Shown here: one piece after another, positions 19,339-27,292 of the stretch | Layout of the letters: every line of letters begins with the position of its first letter | Position numbering within the stretch: the stretch's first letter is position 1 | Source: Micromonospora zingiberis | GTDB lineage: Bacteria > Actinomycetota > Actinomycetes > Mycobacteriales > Micromonosporaceae | DNA: 64,000 nucleotides | Reading direction: 5' to 3' | Assembly (NCBI RefSeq): GCF_004331455.1 | Contig: NZ_SJJR01000007.1 | Coordinates: 62,001 to 126,000 of the forward strand | The notes under the pieces: generated by a model | Database searches by the model: none | What the model was told of the DNA's origin: nothing | What the model saw: the letters and a program-made list of their open reading frames with translations, nothing else | Program-made: the position numbers and the translations under genes

Positions 19339-19443
19339 GGGGCGTCCGTCCTCGGGAAGGATGCCACCGATCCGTGGGCGCGCACGTCGAGGAACACGCT
19401 GTTTCGGCGCGTCACCCGCCCGACCCGCCCTCGAGGTCGACGG

Positions 19444-19468
19444 CTGCGCACACACCTTGTGTGCGCAG
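19444..19468 (-). promoter_or_regulatory. Perfect 11-bp hairpin below the minus-strand cobalamin riboswitch
   Basis: CTGCGCACACA / TGTGTGCGCAG with a 3-nt loop, starting just after the aptamer end and 105 nt before the thioesterase start. No T-run follows on the minus strand, so it may be part of a translational or Rho-linked expression platform instead of a classic terminator. Confidence 0.6.
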
Positions 19469-19471
19469 CGC

Positions 19472-19676
19472 GGGCAGGTCTTCGGACTCGTGGGCGGGAC
19501 CGGACTCGGCCGGTCTCCTACTGGCCGTCGCTTCCCAGGCCTTGCGGCCCAGTGCGTGGTGACGGCGGTCGTTCCCACTCACCGCTGCGGGGCAGTCCCG
19601 GATTTCCACCGGGTTCCCTCTTACGACGCTCGACCGGTAACAGTCGGGCGAACCAGCGCCGTCGGCCAGCCTATCC
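19472..19676 (-). ncRNA. Cobalamin riboswitch (minus strand)
   Basis: On the minus strand the conserved core reads GGGAACCCGGTGGAAATCC, then GGACTGCCCCGCAGCGGTGA, a long variable insert, and near the 3' end GAGTCCGAAGACCTGCC, the hallmark strings of the AdoCbl-type aptamer. A 5' arm CGACG...CGTCG closes the upstream stem. Boundaries are approximate. The first gene downstream in the same direction is the thioesterase at 19338. Binding of a cobalamin would be expected to lower expression. Confidence 0.88.
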
Positions 19677-19861
19677 TGATCTGGTCAGACGACCGGCGGG
19701 CCAGGGGTGCCTGCGGTGGGTTGTCTCGATCTCTCCGTCGCCGTCCGCCGGTCTTGGCCGTGGATCGTGGCCGCGATTGGTCGACGGCCGTGTCGCCGTT
19801 GCATACCGTGCGCGGTTGGTCGCGGATTGACAGTGGCTGTGTGGGGGGCGAGACTGGCGCG

Positions 19862-19980
19862 ACAACTGAACAACCGCGTGTGCGTGCGGGGGAAGTCCGG
19901 TCGAAGTCCGGCACTGGCCCGCAACGGTAGGTCGTTGGGTGCAATCCCGGCGGCGAGTCCGAATACCTGCCGTACCCGCG
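19862..19980 (+). ncRNA. Cobalamin riboswitch (plus strand, first)
   Basis: Core strings GGGGAAGTCCGG-TCGAAGTCCGGCACTG, GCCCGCAACGGTA and GCGAGTCCGAATACCTGCC are present. A closing stem of 10 positions with one mismatch pairs 19875-19884 with 19971-19980. The motif ACAACTGAA just upstream is shared with the riboswitch at 21762. About 110 nt separate it from the start at 20089. CGGAA...TTCCG around the GGAAAGG ribosome site of that gene could form a small sequestering hairpin, suggesting translational control. Confidence 0.92.
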
Positions 19981-20088
19981 AGTTTCTGCTCCTCACCCGT
20001 CGTGGCCCACGGGTCGGAGGCCGGCCAGCCGCGCCGTTGCCGGGCGGGCCGGGTTTCTGACGACCGCCGGGCCGGAAAGGCGCTTCCG

Positions 20089-21132
20089 ATGGTCGTTCGC
20101 CTGAGCCGGCACCGCCTGCTCGCGCTGTTCTGCGGTGTACTCGCCGCTCTCACTCTCGCCACACCGGCGATCGCCACACCCACGCAGGTCGGCGCCGTCC
20201 GATCCGATGCGGCCGCCGGCTGGTTGGCCCGACAACTTGTCGACGGGGAACGCTTCGAGGCTGTCTTCGGCGGCGTCGCGTACCCGGACCAGGGGTTGAC
20301 CCTGGATGCGGTCTTCGCGTTCGCCGCCGGCGGTGTCGCCGAAGACTTCGGCGCTCGGGCCCTGGCGTGGGTTACCCGGCCGGATGTGCGCGACGGCTAC
20401 CTCGGTGACGGTGTCACCGAGGCGTACGCGGGCGCGACCGCCAAGCTCGCTCTCGCCGTGGCGGTCCGCGGCGGTGACTCGACCGACATGGGCGGTGTGG
20501 ATCTCATCGCCCGGCTGCGGTCGCTTCAGTCGCCTGGCGGCCGGTTCACCGACCGGTCCGCGTGGGGTGACTTCAGCAACGCGTTCAGCCAGTCCTTCGC
20601 GATTCTCGCGCTGGACCGGACCGCGCACGGCGTGCCGGCGGCCGCCGCCGGCTGGCTGGCGGGTACCCGGTGCCCGGACGGCGGCTTTCCGCTGCTGCCG
20701 GCGCAGCCGGTTTGTGTCTCCGATGTGGACGCAACCGCCATCGCGGTGCAGGCGTTGCGGGCCGCCGGCCGCAGGGCTGATGCCGCCGCGGGACTGCGTT
20801 GGCTGGTCTCCGTCCAGCGCGCCGACGGCGGGTTCACCAACGCGGATGGCGTCGCGAACGCCAACAGCACCGGGTTGGCAGCCCAGGCGTTGCGTGACGG
20901 TGGACGGTCGCTGGCCTGGGCGCGGGCCCGGGTGTTCCTGGCCGGTCTACAGATCGGCTGCGCCGGCCCGGTCGCCGACCGGGGCGCGGTGGACTTCGAC
21001 GGCGGCCTCTTCGATTCCAGTACCGCCACCCGCGCCACCGCCCAGGCGCTGCTCGGCCTGACCGGCACCGGATATGCCCGGCTTTCCACCACCACCGCGA
21101 CCACCGGCGCACCCACCTTGCCCTGCCACTGA
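20089..21132 (+). CDS. Secreted alpha/alpha-barrel protein resembling the alpha domain of intrinsic factor/transcobalamin
   Basis: 347 residues. A Sec signal peptide (MVVRLSRHRLLALFCGV, cleavage near ATPAIA-TP) is followed by about 300 residues of repeated helical hairpins of the terpene-cyclase/prenyltransferase toroid type: DVDATAIAVQALRAAG, NANSTGLAAQALRDGG, STATRATAQALLGLTG. The STGLA-QAL repeat is the one found in eukaryotic cobalamin-binding proteins (Pfam Cobalamin_bind). No DxDD or QW cyclase motif is present, so terpene cyclisation is unlikely. Transcribed behind a cobalamin riboswitch and followed 36 bp later by a DUF4430 protein. It has no membrane anchor. The proposed role is an extracellular cobalamin binder; this is inference from family and context. 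Confidence 0.78.
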   Translation: MVVRLSRHRLLALFCGVLAALTLATPAIATPTQVGAVRSDAAAGWLARQLVDGERFEAVFGGVAYPDQGLTLDAVFAFAAGGVAEDFGARALAWVTRPDVRDGYLGDGVTEAYAGATAKLALAVAVRGGDSTDMGGVDLIARLRSLQSPGGRFTDRSAWGDFSNAFSQSFAILALDRTAHGVPAAAAGWLAGTRCPDGGFPLLPAQPVCVSDVDATAIAVQALRAAGRRADAAAGLRWLVSVQRADGGFTNADGVANANSTGLAAQALRDGGRSLAWARARVFLAGLQIGCAGPVADRGAVDFDGGLFDSSTATRATAQALLGLTGTGYARLSTTTATTGAPTLPCH

Positions 21133-21168
21133 CCGGCGACAGATTCCGTCCCATCCCAAGGAGTACTC

Positions 21169-21657
21169 ATGTCCCAGGTCCATGATCCCGTCCGTCGATG
21201 GCTCGCGGGCCTCGTGGTGGCGGCTGTCGCCGCCGTCGGGCTGATCGCTACCGAGCCGTCTCCACGGGCTGCGCAGGCCGCCGCGTGTACCGGCACGTCC
21301 GGAGTCACGGTGGTGGTCGACTACGGCCCGCTCGGCGGCGGCGTCCAGGTCGCCTGCGCGCTCGGTGACCCCGCCACCGGGCTGGCCGCCCTGCAGGGCG
21401 CCGGTTTCACGGTGGCCGGTACGCAGCGGTGGGGGTTGGCCTTCGTCTGCCGGATCAACGGTCAGCCGACCGCCGCGACGGAACCCTGCATCAACACCCC
21501 GCCGGCCAGCGCGTACTGGTCGTACTGGCACGCGTCCGGCAGTGGCGCCTCCTGGACGTACAGCACGCTCGGGGCGACCAGCTACAACCCGGCGCCCGGC
21601 ACGGTCGAGGGCTGGTCCTTCGGCTCCGGCACGGCACCCAGCATTACCGCCCCCTGA
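21169..21657 (+). CDS. Secreted DUF4430 protein resembling the beta domain of intrinsic factor/transcobalamin
   Basis: 162 residues; ATG with strong AAGGAG site. Signal peptide to about residue 38 (cleavage AQAAA). The single mature domain has the DUF4430 layout: VTVVVDYGPLGGGVQVACAL, TGLAALQGAGFTVAGT, PPASAYWSYWHASG and GTVEGWSFGSG. DUF4430 is the fold of the C-terminal beta domain of transcobalamin and intrinsic factor. Four cysteines are in the mature domain and could form two disulfides. It pairs with the alpha-barrel protein in the same riboswitch-controlled transcript; both are soluble and secreted. Confidence 0.82.
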   Translation: MSQVHDPVRRWLAGLVVAAVAAVGLIATEPSPRAAQAAACTGTSGVTVVVDYGPLGGGVQVACALGDPATGLAALQGAGFTVAGTQRWGLAFVCRINGQPTAATEPCINTPPASAYWSYWHASGSGASWTYSTLGATSYNPAPGTVEGWSFGSGTAPSITAP

Positions 21658-21761
21658 CCTGTGTACCCTGCATGAGCCGTTGACGTGCCGGGTGTCGCTC
21701 GCCACGCTGGCGCCGAGAGGCGACCGGGCGGTACGGTGACGACACCCGGTGCGCCGGGTGC

Positions 21762-21865
21762 ACAACTGAATACGTCCTGTATGGGGGGAAGCCGGTAGAA
21801 GCCGGCGCTGACCCGCAACCGTGAGCGAGATCTGTCTCGCGAGCCGGAATGCCCCGCACAGGACG
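21762..21865 (+). ncRNA. Cobalamin riboswitch (plus strand, second)
   Basis: A perfect 8-bp closing stem CGTCCTGT (21773-21780) / ACAGGACG (21858-21865) encloses GGGGGGAAGCCGGTAGAAGCC, GCGCTGACCCGCAACCGTGAG and GAGCCGGAATGCCCCGC, the conserved cobalamin-aptamer elements. The ACAACTGAA motif directly 5' of the stem is shared with the riboswitch at 19862. It precedes the anchored-binder/ECF operon beginning at 22002. Confidence 0.93.
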
Positions 21866-21969
21866 AGCGGCTTCCACTGTCGAGGTCTACAGGGTGGAGT
21901 CCGGGCAATCGAGCTACGGCATTTCCTCGCGGCCACGCGAGCGGATGCCGCCGCCGGTGCCTTCCGGAG

Positions 21970-22004
21970 CTTTCACCGACCGCTCTGCGAAAGGCACCCC
22001 CTTG
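21970..22004 (+). promoter_or_regulatory. Ribosome site with candidate sequestering stem and TTG start
   Basis: GAAAGG at 21989 sits 7 nt before TTG 22002. CTTTC at 21970-21974 can pair with GAAAG at 21989-21993, which would hide the ribosome site. This fits translational switching by the upstream riboswitch and favours TTG over upstream in-frame ATGs. Confidence 0.5.
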
Positions 22005-23468
22005 CCCACGTTTGCGCTCCGGCGCGTCGGCGCCGTCACCGCCACCGCACTTGTCGTACTCGCAGCCACCCCCCTCGGCGTGGGTGCCGCGCCGTCGCCG
22101 ACTCACGCCGTTGCCGCGCGTGATGCCGCGACCTGGCTCGCGGGGGAGTACGCCGACGGCGTGCTGCCCGGCCCGTTCACTCCCGAGGACTGGGGGCTGA
22201 GCATCGACGGAGTGATCGCCCTCACCGCCGCTGGTGTGGCTGGCGCAACTCGACAGGCGGCGACCGCGCAGATTGCCGCGCACGTACGGTCCTACAACAG
22301 CTACGACGACTGGGGCATCGAGGGCTTCACCGACGGTGGCGCCACCGCGAAACTGCTCTACGTTGCCTCCGCCGCCGGCGCCGACCCCACCGACTTCGGC
22401 GGCTGGGACCTACGCGCCGAAACCCTGACCCTGCTCTCCGGGACGGGCACCGGTCACCAGCACGGCCGGATCACCAGCCGCACCACCGAGGCGACCGGCC
22501 CGGACCCGAGCAACACCTTCGACCAGTCCTTTGCCGTGCTGGGTCTGGCCCGCAGCGGCGGCACGCCGCAAGAGGCCGTCGACTTCCTCATCCGGCAGCA
22601 GTGCACGGCCGGCGGCTTCCGGCTCTACCCCGATGCCGACGGCGCGCCGTCGGCCTCCTGCGATGCCCAGGGCAACGCCACCCTCGACGTCGATTCGACC
22701 GCCATGGCCGTCCAAGCATTGCTCGCGGCCGGCGCCACCGCTGCGGACGAGGCCGCACAGCGCGGCGCGGACTGGCTGGTGGCGCAGCAACGCGCCGACG
22801 GGTCGTTCGGCGGGTCGGGGCCGACCAGCGGCGCGAACTCCAACAGCACCGGCCTGGCCGGGCAGGCCCTCGCTGCGGCGGGGCGCGACGCCGAGGCGGC
22901 ACGGGCCGCAGCGGCCCTGGCGGCGCTGCAGCTCACCGCCGCCAACGCTGGAGCCGCGGCGGCCGACGCCGGCGCCATCGCCTACGCCAGTGACGCACTG
23001 ACCGAGGCGGTCCGCGACGGGATCGCCGAGAACTTCCGGGACCAGTGGCGCCGCGCCACCGCGCAGGCGCTCCTTGGACTGGCCCAAATACCGCTGGGCC
23101 GGATCGGCCTCGATCTTCCGCCCTCCGGCGAGCCCACCGCGTCGCCAACCGGGCCACCGACGCCAACCGCGCCACCGTCGCCGACCAGGTCACCCACGCC
23201 TACCGCCGTACCGACTCTGACCGTGTCGCCCACACCGAGCACCTCGCCCACCGGCGGTCCGACGCCGAGCGCCGTGCCGTCCACGCCCACGCCCACGCCT
23301 ACCGTGACCGCGCCGACTCCCACCTCCTCTGCCACCAGTCCCGCCGCGGGCGGGCCGGGTCGCCTGCCGACCACCGGAGTGGCGATCGGCGGGTACGTGC
23401 TCACCGCGCTGCTGCTGCTCGGTGGGGGAGCGGTGCTGCTGGTGCTCGGCCGCCGGCGGGCCACATGA
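22002..23468 (+). CDS. Cell-wall-anchored alpha/alpha-barrel cobalamin-binder-like protein with LPXTG-type tail
   Basis: 488 residues from TTG 22002, which puts a signal peptide (PTFALRRVGAVTATALVVLA) at the N-terminus; upstream ATGs would add about 50 unrelated residues. Residues 30-370 are the same helical-hairpin toroid as the protein at 20089, with DSTAMAVQALLAAG and NSNSTGLAGQALAAAG repeats. A Pro/Thr/Ser linker of about 85 residues follows, then LPTTG, a membrane helix and a basic RRRAT tail, the sortase-substrate arrangement. It would hold the barrel at the cell surface. First gene of a five-gene operon with ATGA overlaps leading to an ECF importer. Cobalamin binding is inferred. Confidence 0.8.
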   Translation: MPTFALRRVGAVTATALVVLAATPLGVGAAPSPTHAVAARDAATWLAGEYADGVLPGPFTPEDWGLSIDGVIALTAAGVAGATRQAATAQIAAHVRSYNSYDDWGIEGFTDGGATAKLLYVASAAGADPTDFGGWDLRAETLTLLSGTGTGHQHGRITSRTTEATGPDPSNTFDQSFAVLGLARSGGTPQEAVDFLIRQQCTAGGFRLYPDADGAPSASCDAQGNATLDVDSTAMAVQALLAAGATAADEAAQRGADWLVAQQRADGSFGGSGPTSGANSNSTGLAGQALAAAGRDAEAARAAAALAALQLTAANAGAAAADAGAIAYASDALTEAVRDGIAENFRDQWRRATAQALLGLAQIPLGRIGLDLPPSGEPTASPTGPPTPTAPPSPTRSPTPTAVPTLTVSPTPSTSPTGGPTPSAVPSTPTPTPTVTAPTPTSSATSPAAGGPGRLPTTGVAIGGYVLTALLLLGGGAVLLVLGRRRAT

Positions 23469-24421
23469 GGACCCGGGCGGCCCGGGCCTCGCTCGTTCTC
23501 GCCCTGGCCGGCGCCAGCGTCCTGGTCGGACCGGTACCGGCGGCGGCTGCCGGCAGCGCCGGGTACTGCCCGGACAGCGGCGGCGTCACCGTCGTGGTGG
23601 ACTTCAAGGAACTCGGCGGCGGCACGGTCGTCCGATGTGCCCCAGGCGACCAGGCCACCGGCCTCGCGGCGTTGAAGAACGCCGGCTTCCAGATAGCCGG
23701 CACGCTGCGCTGGGGCGAGGGATTCATCTGCCGGATCGAGGGCAAACCCTCGGCCAGCGAGGAGAAGTGCGTCGACACACCTCCGGCCAGCGCCTACTGG
23801 TCGTACTGGCACGCACCCAACGGCGGCAGCTGGACCTACAGCGACAAGGGTGTGCTCAACCGCAAACCACCGGCGGGCAGCTTCGAAGGCTGGTCGTTCT
23901 CCCTCAACCGCAACACGGACAACGCACCCCGACCAGGGGTGGCGCCCACCCGGCCGGCACCGCCACCGCGCACCACGCCACCGGCACCGCCACCGCGCAC
24001 CACGCCACCGGCACCGCCACCGCGCACCACGCCACCGGGGTCCCCACCCCGTCCTTCCTTGCCACCGACCGCCCCACCACCGGCCGCCGGTGGACCTGCC
24101 GCGCCGTCCGGAAACACACCGACCGGCATGGCCGGGCCGCCGTCAGCTACCACCGCAGGTGGCTCGACCCTGGCCGGCAGCCCGCCTGTCCCCACGGCGG
24201 AGGCACCGACGACAGGCGCTGGTGTCCTGCCGCCCGGGGTCGCCCCCGCTACACCTCCGGACGAGTCGACGAACGCGTTCCCACCGACCGAGGTCAGCGC
24301 CACCCGTGACGCCGGTGGGCTTCCGGTGGGCACCCTGGCCGGGCTGCTCCTGCTGGTCGCGCTTGCCGGCGGTGGGATCGTCGCGGCCCGCCGTCGGCGA
24401 AGCGTCGAGCCGGATGACTGA
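23465..24421 (+). CDS. Membrane-anchored DUF4430 protein (beta-domain partner)
   Basis: 318 residues; ATG overlaps the previous stop. Signal peptide to about residue 30, then a DUF4430 domain to about residue 155 that closely matches the secreted protein at 21169 (TGLAALKNAGFQIAGTLRW, PPASAYWSYWHAPNGGSWTY, GSFEGWSFSL). A Pro-rich spacer of about 130 residues contains PAPPPRTTP repeats. A C-terminal helix (LPVGTLAGLLLLVALAGGGIVAA) and RRRR stop-transfer anchor it in the membrane. It is placed to act with the anchored alpha-barrel protein and the ECF transporter encoded downstream. Confidence 0.82.
   Translation: MRTRAARASLVLALAGASVLVGPVPAAAAGSAGYCPDSGGVTVVVDFKELGGGTVVRCAPGDQATGLAALKNAGFQIAGTLRWGEGFICRIEGKPSASEEKCVDTPPASAYWSYWHAPNGGSWTYSDKGVLNRKPPAGSFEGWSFSLNRNTDNAPRPGVAPTRPAPPPRTTPPAPPPRTTPPAPPPRTTPPGSPPRPSLPPTAPPPAAGGPAAPSGNTPTGMAGPPSATTAGGSTLAGSPPVPTAEAPTTGAGVLPPGVAPATPPDESTNAFPPTEVSATRDAGGLPVGTLAGLLLLVALAGGGIVAARRRRSVEPDD
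23953..24037. repeat. 27-bp tandem repeat in the DUF4430 protein linker
   Basis: Three near-identical 27-bp units coding PAPPPRTTP, in frame, lengthening the spacer between the beta domain and the membrane. Confidence 0.8.
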
Positions 24422-25664
24422 TCGGAGCCCCGCCGGCAGCGGCGTTTCCCCGCGGCTGGCGGAGGCACCGCAGGACGCCCGGTCCGCCATGACGGGGACC
24501 GGGCGGCTACCCCGGGCGTTGCATCCGGGCGCGTGGTGGCTGTGGGCGTTCGGCCTGGCGACCGCGGCCAGCCACACCACCAATCCGCTGCCGCTGGCGC
24601 TGCTCATCGCCGCCGCCGCGCTGGTGGTCGTCCGCCGCCGCGGTAACGCTCCCTGGGCGTTCGCGTTCCGGCTGTACCTGGTGCTCGGTGCGGTGATCGT
24701 GGCCATGCGGGTCGTGTTCCGCCTCGTTTTCGGCGGCGGACAGGGCGAGCACGTCCTGCTTCACCTGCCGGAGATCCCGCTGCCCGCCTGGGCGGCCGGC
24801 ATCCGATTGTTCGGCCCGGTCGCCGCCGAACAACTGCTCGGCGGCTTCTACGACGGACTGCGCCTGGCGGCGATGCTCGTCTGCCTCGGTGCCGCCAACG
24901 CTCTGGCCAACCCGAAACGCCTACTCAAGGCGGTCCCCGGTGCCCTGTACGCGGTCAGCACGGCAGTGGTGGTCGCGCTGTCGGTCGCCCCGCAGCTGGT
25001 CGAGAGCGTGCTGCGGGTACGCCGGGCACGACGGCTGCGTGGCGCCGCCGGACAGGGTCTGCGTGCCCTGCGGGGGATCGCTCTGCCGGTGTTGGCCGAC
25101 GCCCTGGACCGCTCCCTGGCCCTGGCGGCGGCGATGGACTCACGCGGCTACGGCCGTACCGCCGCGATCCCGGCCGGCCAGCGTGCCCTCACCGGCGGGC
25201 TGGTGCTCGCCGGACTGGTCGGTGTCTGCGTCGGCACGTACGGGCTGCTCGATGCCACCGTGCCCGGCTACCTCGGCCTGCCGATGCTGCTCGCCGCCCT
25301 GGCAACGGCCGTCGTCGGGATGCTGCTGGCCGGCCGTCGGGTCCACCGTAGCCGCTACCGGCCGGACCGCTGGCGGATCACGGAACTCGCTGTTGCCGGC
25401 TGCGGGGCGGCCACTGCCGCAGCGATGATGGCGGCCGGATCCGCGGACCCGGACCGGCTCTACCCGCCGGTCAGCCCGCTCACCTGGCCCGAGCTGACCC
25501 CGCTGATGCTCCTGACCATCGTGGTCGCGGTGGCCCCGGCCTGGCTGGCGCCGCCGCCGGCGCTGGCGGCGAAGCCCGCCGTTGAGTCGGCGCCCAATCC
25601 ACCGGACGGCACGACCCGCAGCGCGCCGAGGCGCGACACCAGGCAGCCGGAGACACCACGATGA
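24414..25664 (+). CDS. ECF transporter T component (CbiQ/EcfT family)
   Basis: 416 residues; ATG at 24414 lies 8 bp inside the previous gene. After an N-terminal cytoplasmic stretch there are several membrane helices. The coupling helices carry the family Ala-Arg-Gly-type motifs: RRARRLRGAAGQGLRALRG near residue 205 and AAAMDSRGYGRTAA near residue 240, which contact the ATPases. An added C-terminal helix pair and Pro-rich tail make it longer than a usual EcfT (about 250). It couples ATP hydrolysis to the S component encoded at 27289. Confidence 0.88.
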   Translation: MTDRSPAGSGVSPRLAEAPQDARSAMTGTGRLPRALHPGAWWLWAFGLATAASHTTNPLPLALLIAAAALVVVRRRGNAPWAFAFRLYLVLGAVIVAMRVVFRLVFGGGQGEHVLLHLPEIPLPAWAAGIRLFGPVAAEQLLGGFYDGLRLAAMLVCLGAANALANPKRLLKAVPGALYAVSTAVVVALSVAPQLVESVLRVRRARRLRGAAGQGLRALRGIALPVLADALDRSLALAAAMDSRGYGRTAAIPAGQRALTGGLVLAGLVGVCVGTYGLLDATVPGYLGLPMLLAALATAVVGMLLAGRRVHRSRYRPDRWRITELAVAGCGAATAAAMMAAGSADPDRLYPPVSPLTWPELTPLMLLTIVVAVAPAWLAPPPALAAKPAVESAPNPPDGTTRSAPRRDTRQPETPR

Positions 25665-27292
25665 TCGAGTTCGATCGGGTCACCGTCCACTACGCCGAGG
25701 CCCGCGAACCGATGCTGCGCGAGGTGGACCTGCACATCCCCGAGGGGGAGCTGTGTCTGGTCGCCGGCCGTACTGGCGCCGGCAAGTCGACCCTGTTGCG
25801 GGCCATCAACGGGCTGGTGCCGCACTTCACTGGCGGCACCCTGTACGGCAGCGTCACCGTGCAGGGGCGCGACACCCGCAGTCATCCTCCACGCGACCTG
25901 GCCGACGTCGTCGGAGTCGTCGGCCAGGACCCCCTCGCCGGCTTCGTCACCGACACCGTCGAAGAGGAACTGGCCTACGGCATGGAACAACTCGCCCTGC
26001 CCGCGTCGGTCATGCGTAAGCGCGTCGAGGAAACCCTCGACCTGCTGGGCATCGCCGAGCTGCGGGACCGCCCCTTGCGGACACTGTCCGGCGGGCAGCA
26101 GCAGCGGGTCGCCATCGGCGCGGTGCTCACCAGCCACCCGCAGGTACTCGTCCTCGACGAGCCGACCTCCGCCCTGGACCCCACCGCGGCGGAGGACGTG
26201 CTGGCCACCGTCACCCGCCTGGTCCACGACCTCGGTGTCACCGTCGTCGTCGCCGAACATCGTCTCGAACGTGTCGTGCAGTACGCCGACCGGCTGCTCT
26301 ACCTTCCCGGCGACGGCACGGTCGTCGACGGAGAACCGGCCGCCGTCCTCGCCGACATCGACCTCGCCCCACCCCTTGTCGAACTGGGCCGTGCCGCAGG
26401 CTGGGCACCCTTGCCGTTGTCCGTCCGCGATGCCCGCCGCCGGGCGGCGAACCTCCGGCAGCGGCTCGCTGACGCCACTGCACCGCCGACGGCGCCGGCA
26501 CATGATGGCCCCCCGGCGCTGACCGCCCGCAAGATCGTGGTCCGCTACCCCGGCACCGTCGCCGTGGCCGGCGTCGACCTCGACCTGCCCGCCGGCCAGG
26601 TCGTCGCGCTGATGGGCCGCAACGGTTCCGGCAAGTCCAGCCTGCTCTGGGCGTTGCAGGGCAGCGGCCCCCGACAGGTCGGAACGGTCACCGTCACCGG
26701 CCCCGACGGCGCCATCGACCCGAAGACACTTCCCGCCGGCCGCGCCCGACGACAGGTCGGACTGGTCCCGCAGACTCCGGGGGACCTGCTCTACCTGGAG
26801 CGGGTGGACGCCGAGTGCGCCCAGGCCGACCGCGAGTCCGATGCACCCGCAGGCACGTGCCGGGCACTGCTGGACCAGCTCACCCCGGGGCTGCCCGGCG
26901 ACCAGCACCCGCGTGACCTGTCGGAAGGGCAGCGGCTGGCCCTCGCTCTCGCCGTTCAACTCACCGCCGCACCACCGGTCGTGCTACTCGACGAGCCCAC
27001 CCGGGGACTCGATTACCTCGCCAAACGGCAGTTCGCCGCCGTTGTCCGACGGTTGGCCGGCGAAGGCCGGGCGGTCGTGGTCGCCACCCACGACGTCGAG
27101 CTCGTCGCCACGCTCGCCGACCGGGTCGTCGTCATGGCACAGGGGGAGATCGTGGCCGACGGTACCGCCGCCGAGGTCATGCTCGCCTCACCCGCGTTCG
27201 CCCCGCAGGTTGCCAAGGTCATGGCACCCGAGCCCTGGCTGACCGTGGACCAGGTCACCACCGCGCTGGCCGACGCCGGAACACCGGGATGA
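25661..27292 (+). CDS. ECF transporter ATPase, fused A and A' domains
   Basis: 543 residues with two ABC domains in one chain; ATG overlaps the previous stop. Domain 1: Walker A GRTGAGKST (residue 40), signature LSGGQQQR, Walker [14 protein letters not shown]. Domain 2 (from about residue 285): Walker A GRNGSGKSS, signature variant LSEGQRL, Walker B VVLLDEPTRGLDY. Each has an H-loop (VAEHRLER, ATHDVELV). The FVTDTVEEELAYG and LLYLERVD segments resemble ECF Q-helices. Fusion of the two ATPases is common in actinobacterial ECF systems. Confidence 0.92.
   Translation: MIEFDRVTVHYAEAREPMLREVDLHIPEGELCLVAGRTGAGKSTLLRAINGLVPHFTGGTLYGSVTVQGRDTRSHPPRDLADVVGVVGQDPLAGFVTDTVEEELAYGMEQLALPASVMRKRVEETLDLLGIAELRDRPLRTLSGGQQQRVAIGAVLTSHPQVLVLDEPTSALDPTAAEDVLATVTRLVHDLGVTVVVAEHRLERVVQYADRLLYLPGDGTVVDGEPAAVLADIDLAPPLVELGRAAGWAPLPLSVRDARRRAANLRQRLADATAPPTAPAHDGPPALTARKIVVRYPGTVAVAGVDLDLPAGQVVALMGRNGSGKSSLLWALQGSGPRQVGTVTVTGPDGAIDPKTLPAGRARRQVGLVPQTPGDLLYLERVDAECAQADRESDAPAGTCRALLDQLTPGLPGDQHPRDLSEGQRLALALAVQLTAAPPVVLLDEPTRGLDYLAKRQFAAVVRRLAGEGRAVVVATHDVELVATLADRVVVMAQGEIVADGTAAEVMLASPAFAPQVAKVMAPEPWLTVDQVTTALADAGTPG

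Noticed and set aside
20089-23468. Terpene cyclase or prenyltransferase enzymes
   Set aside because: The toroid repeats fit, but signal peptides, absence of DxDD/QW cyclase motifs, DUF4430 partners and cobalamin riboswitches point to extracellular binding proteins.
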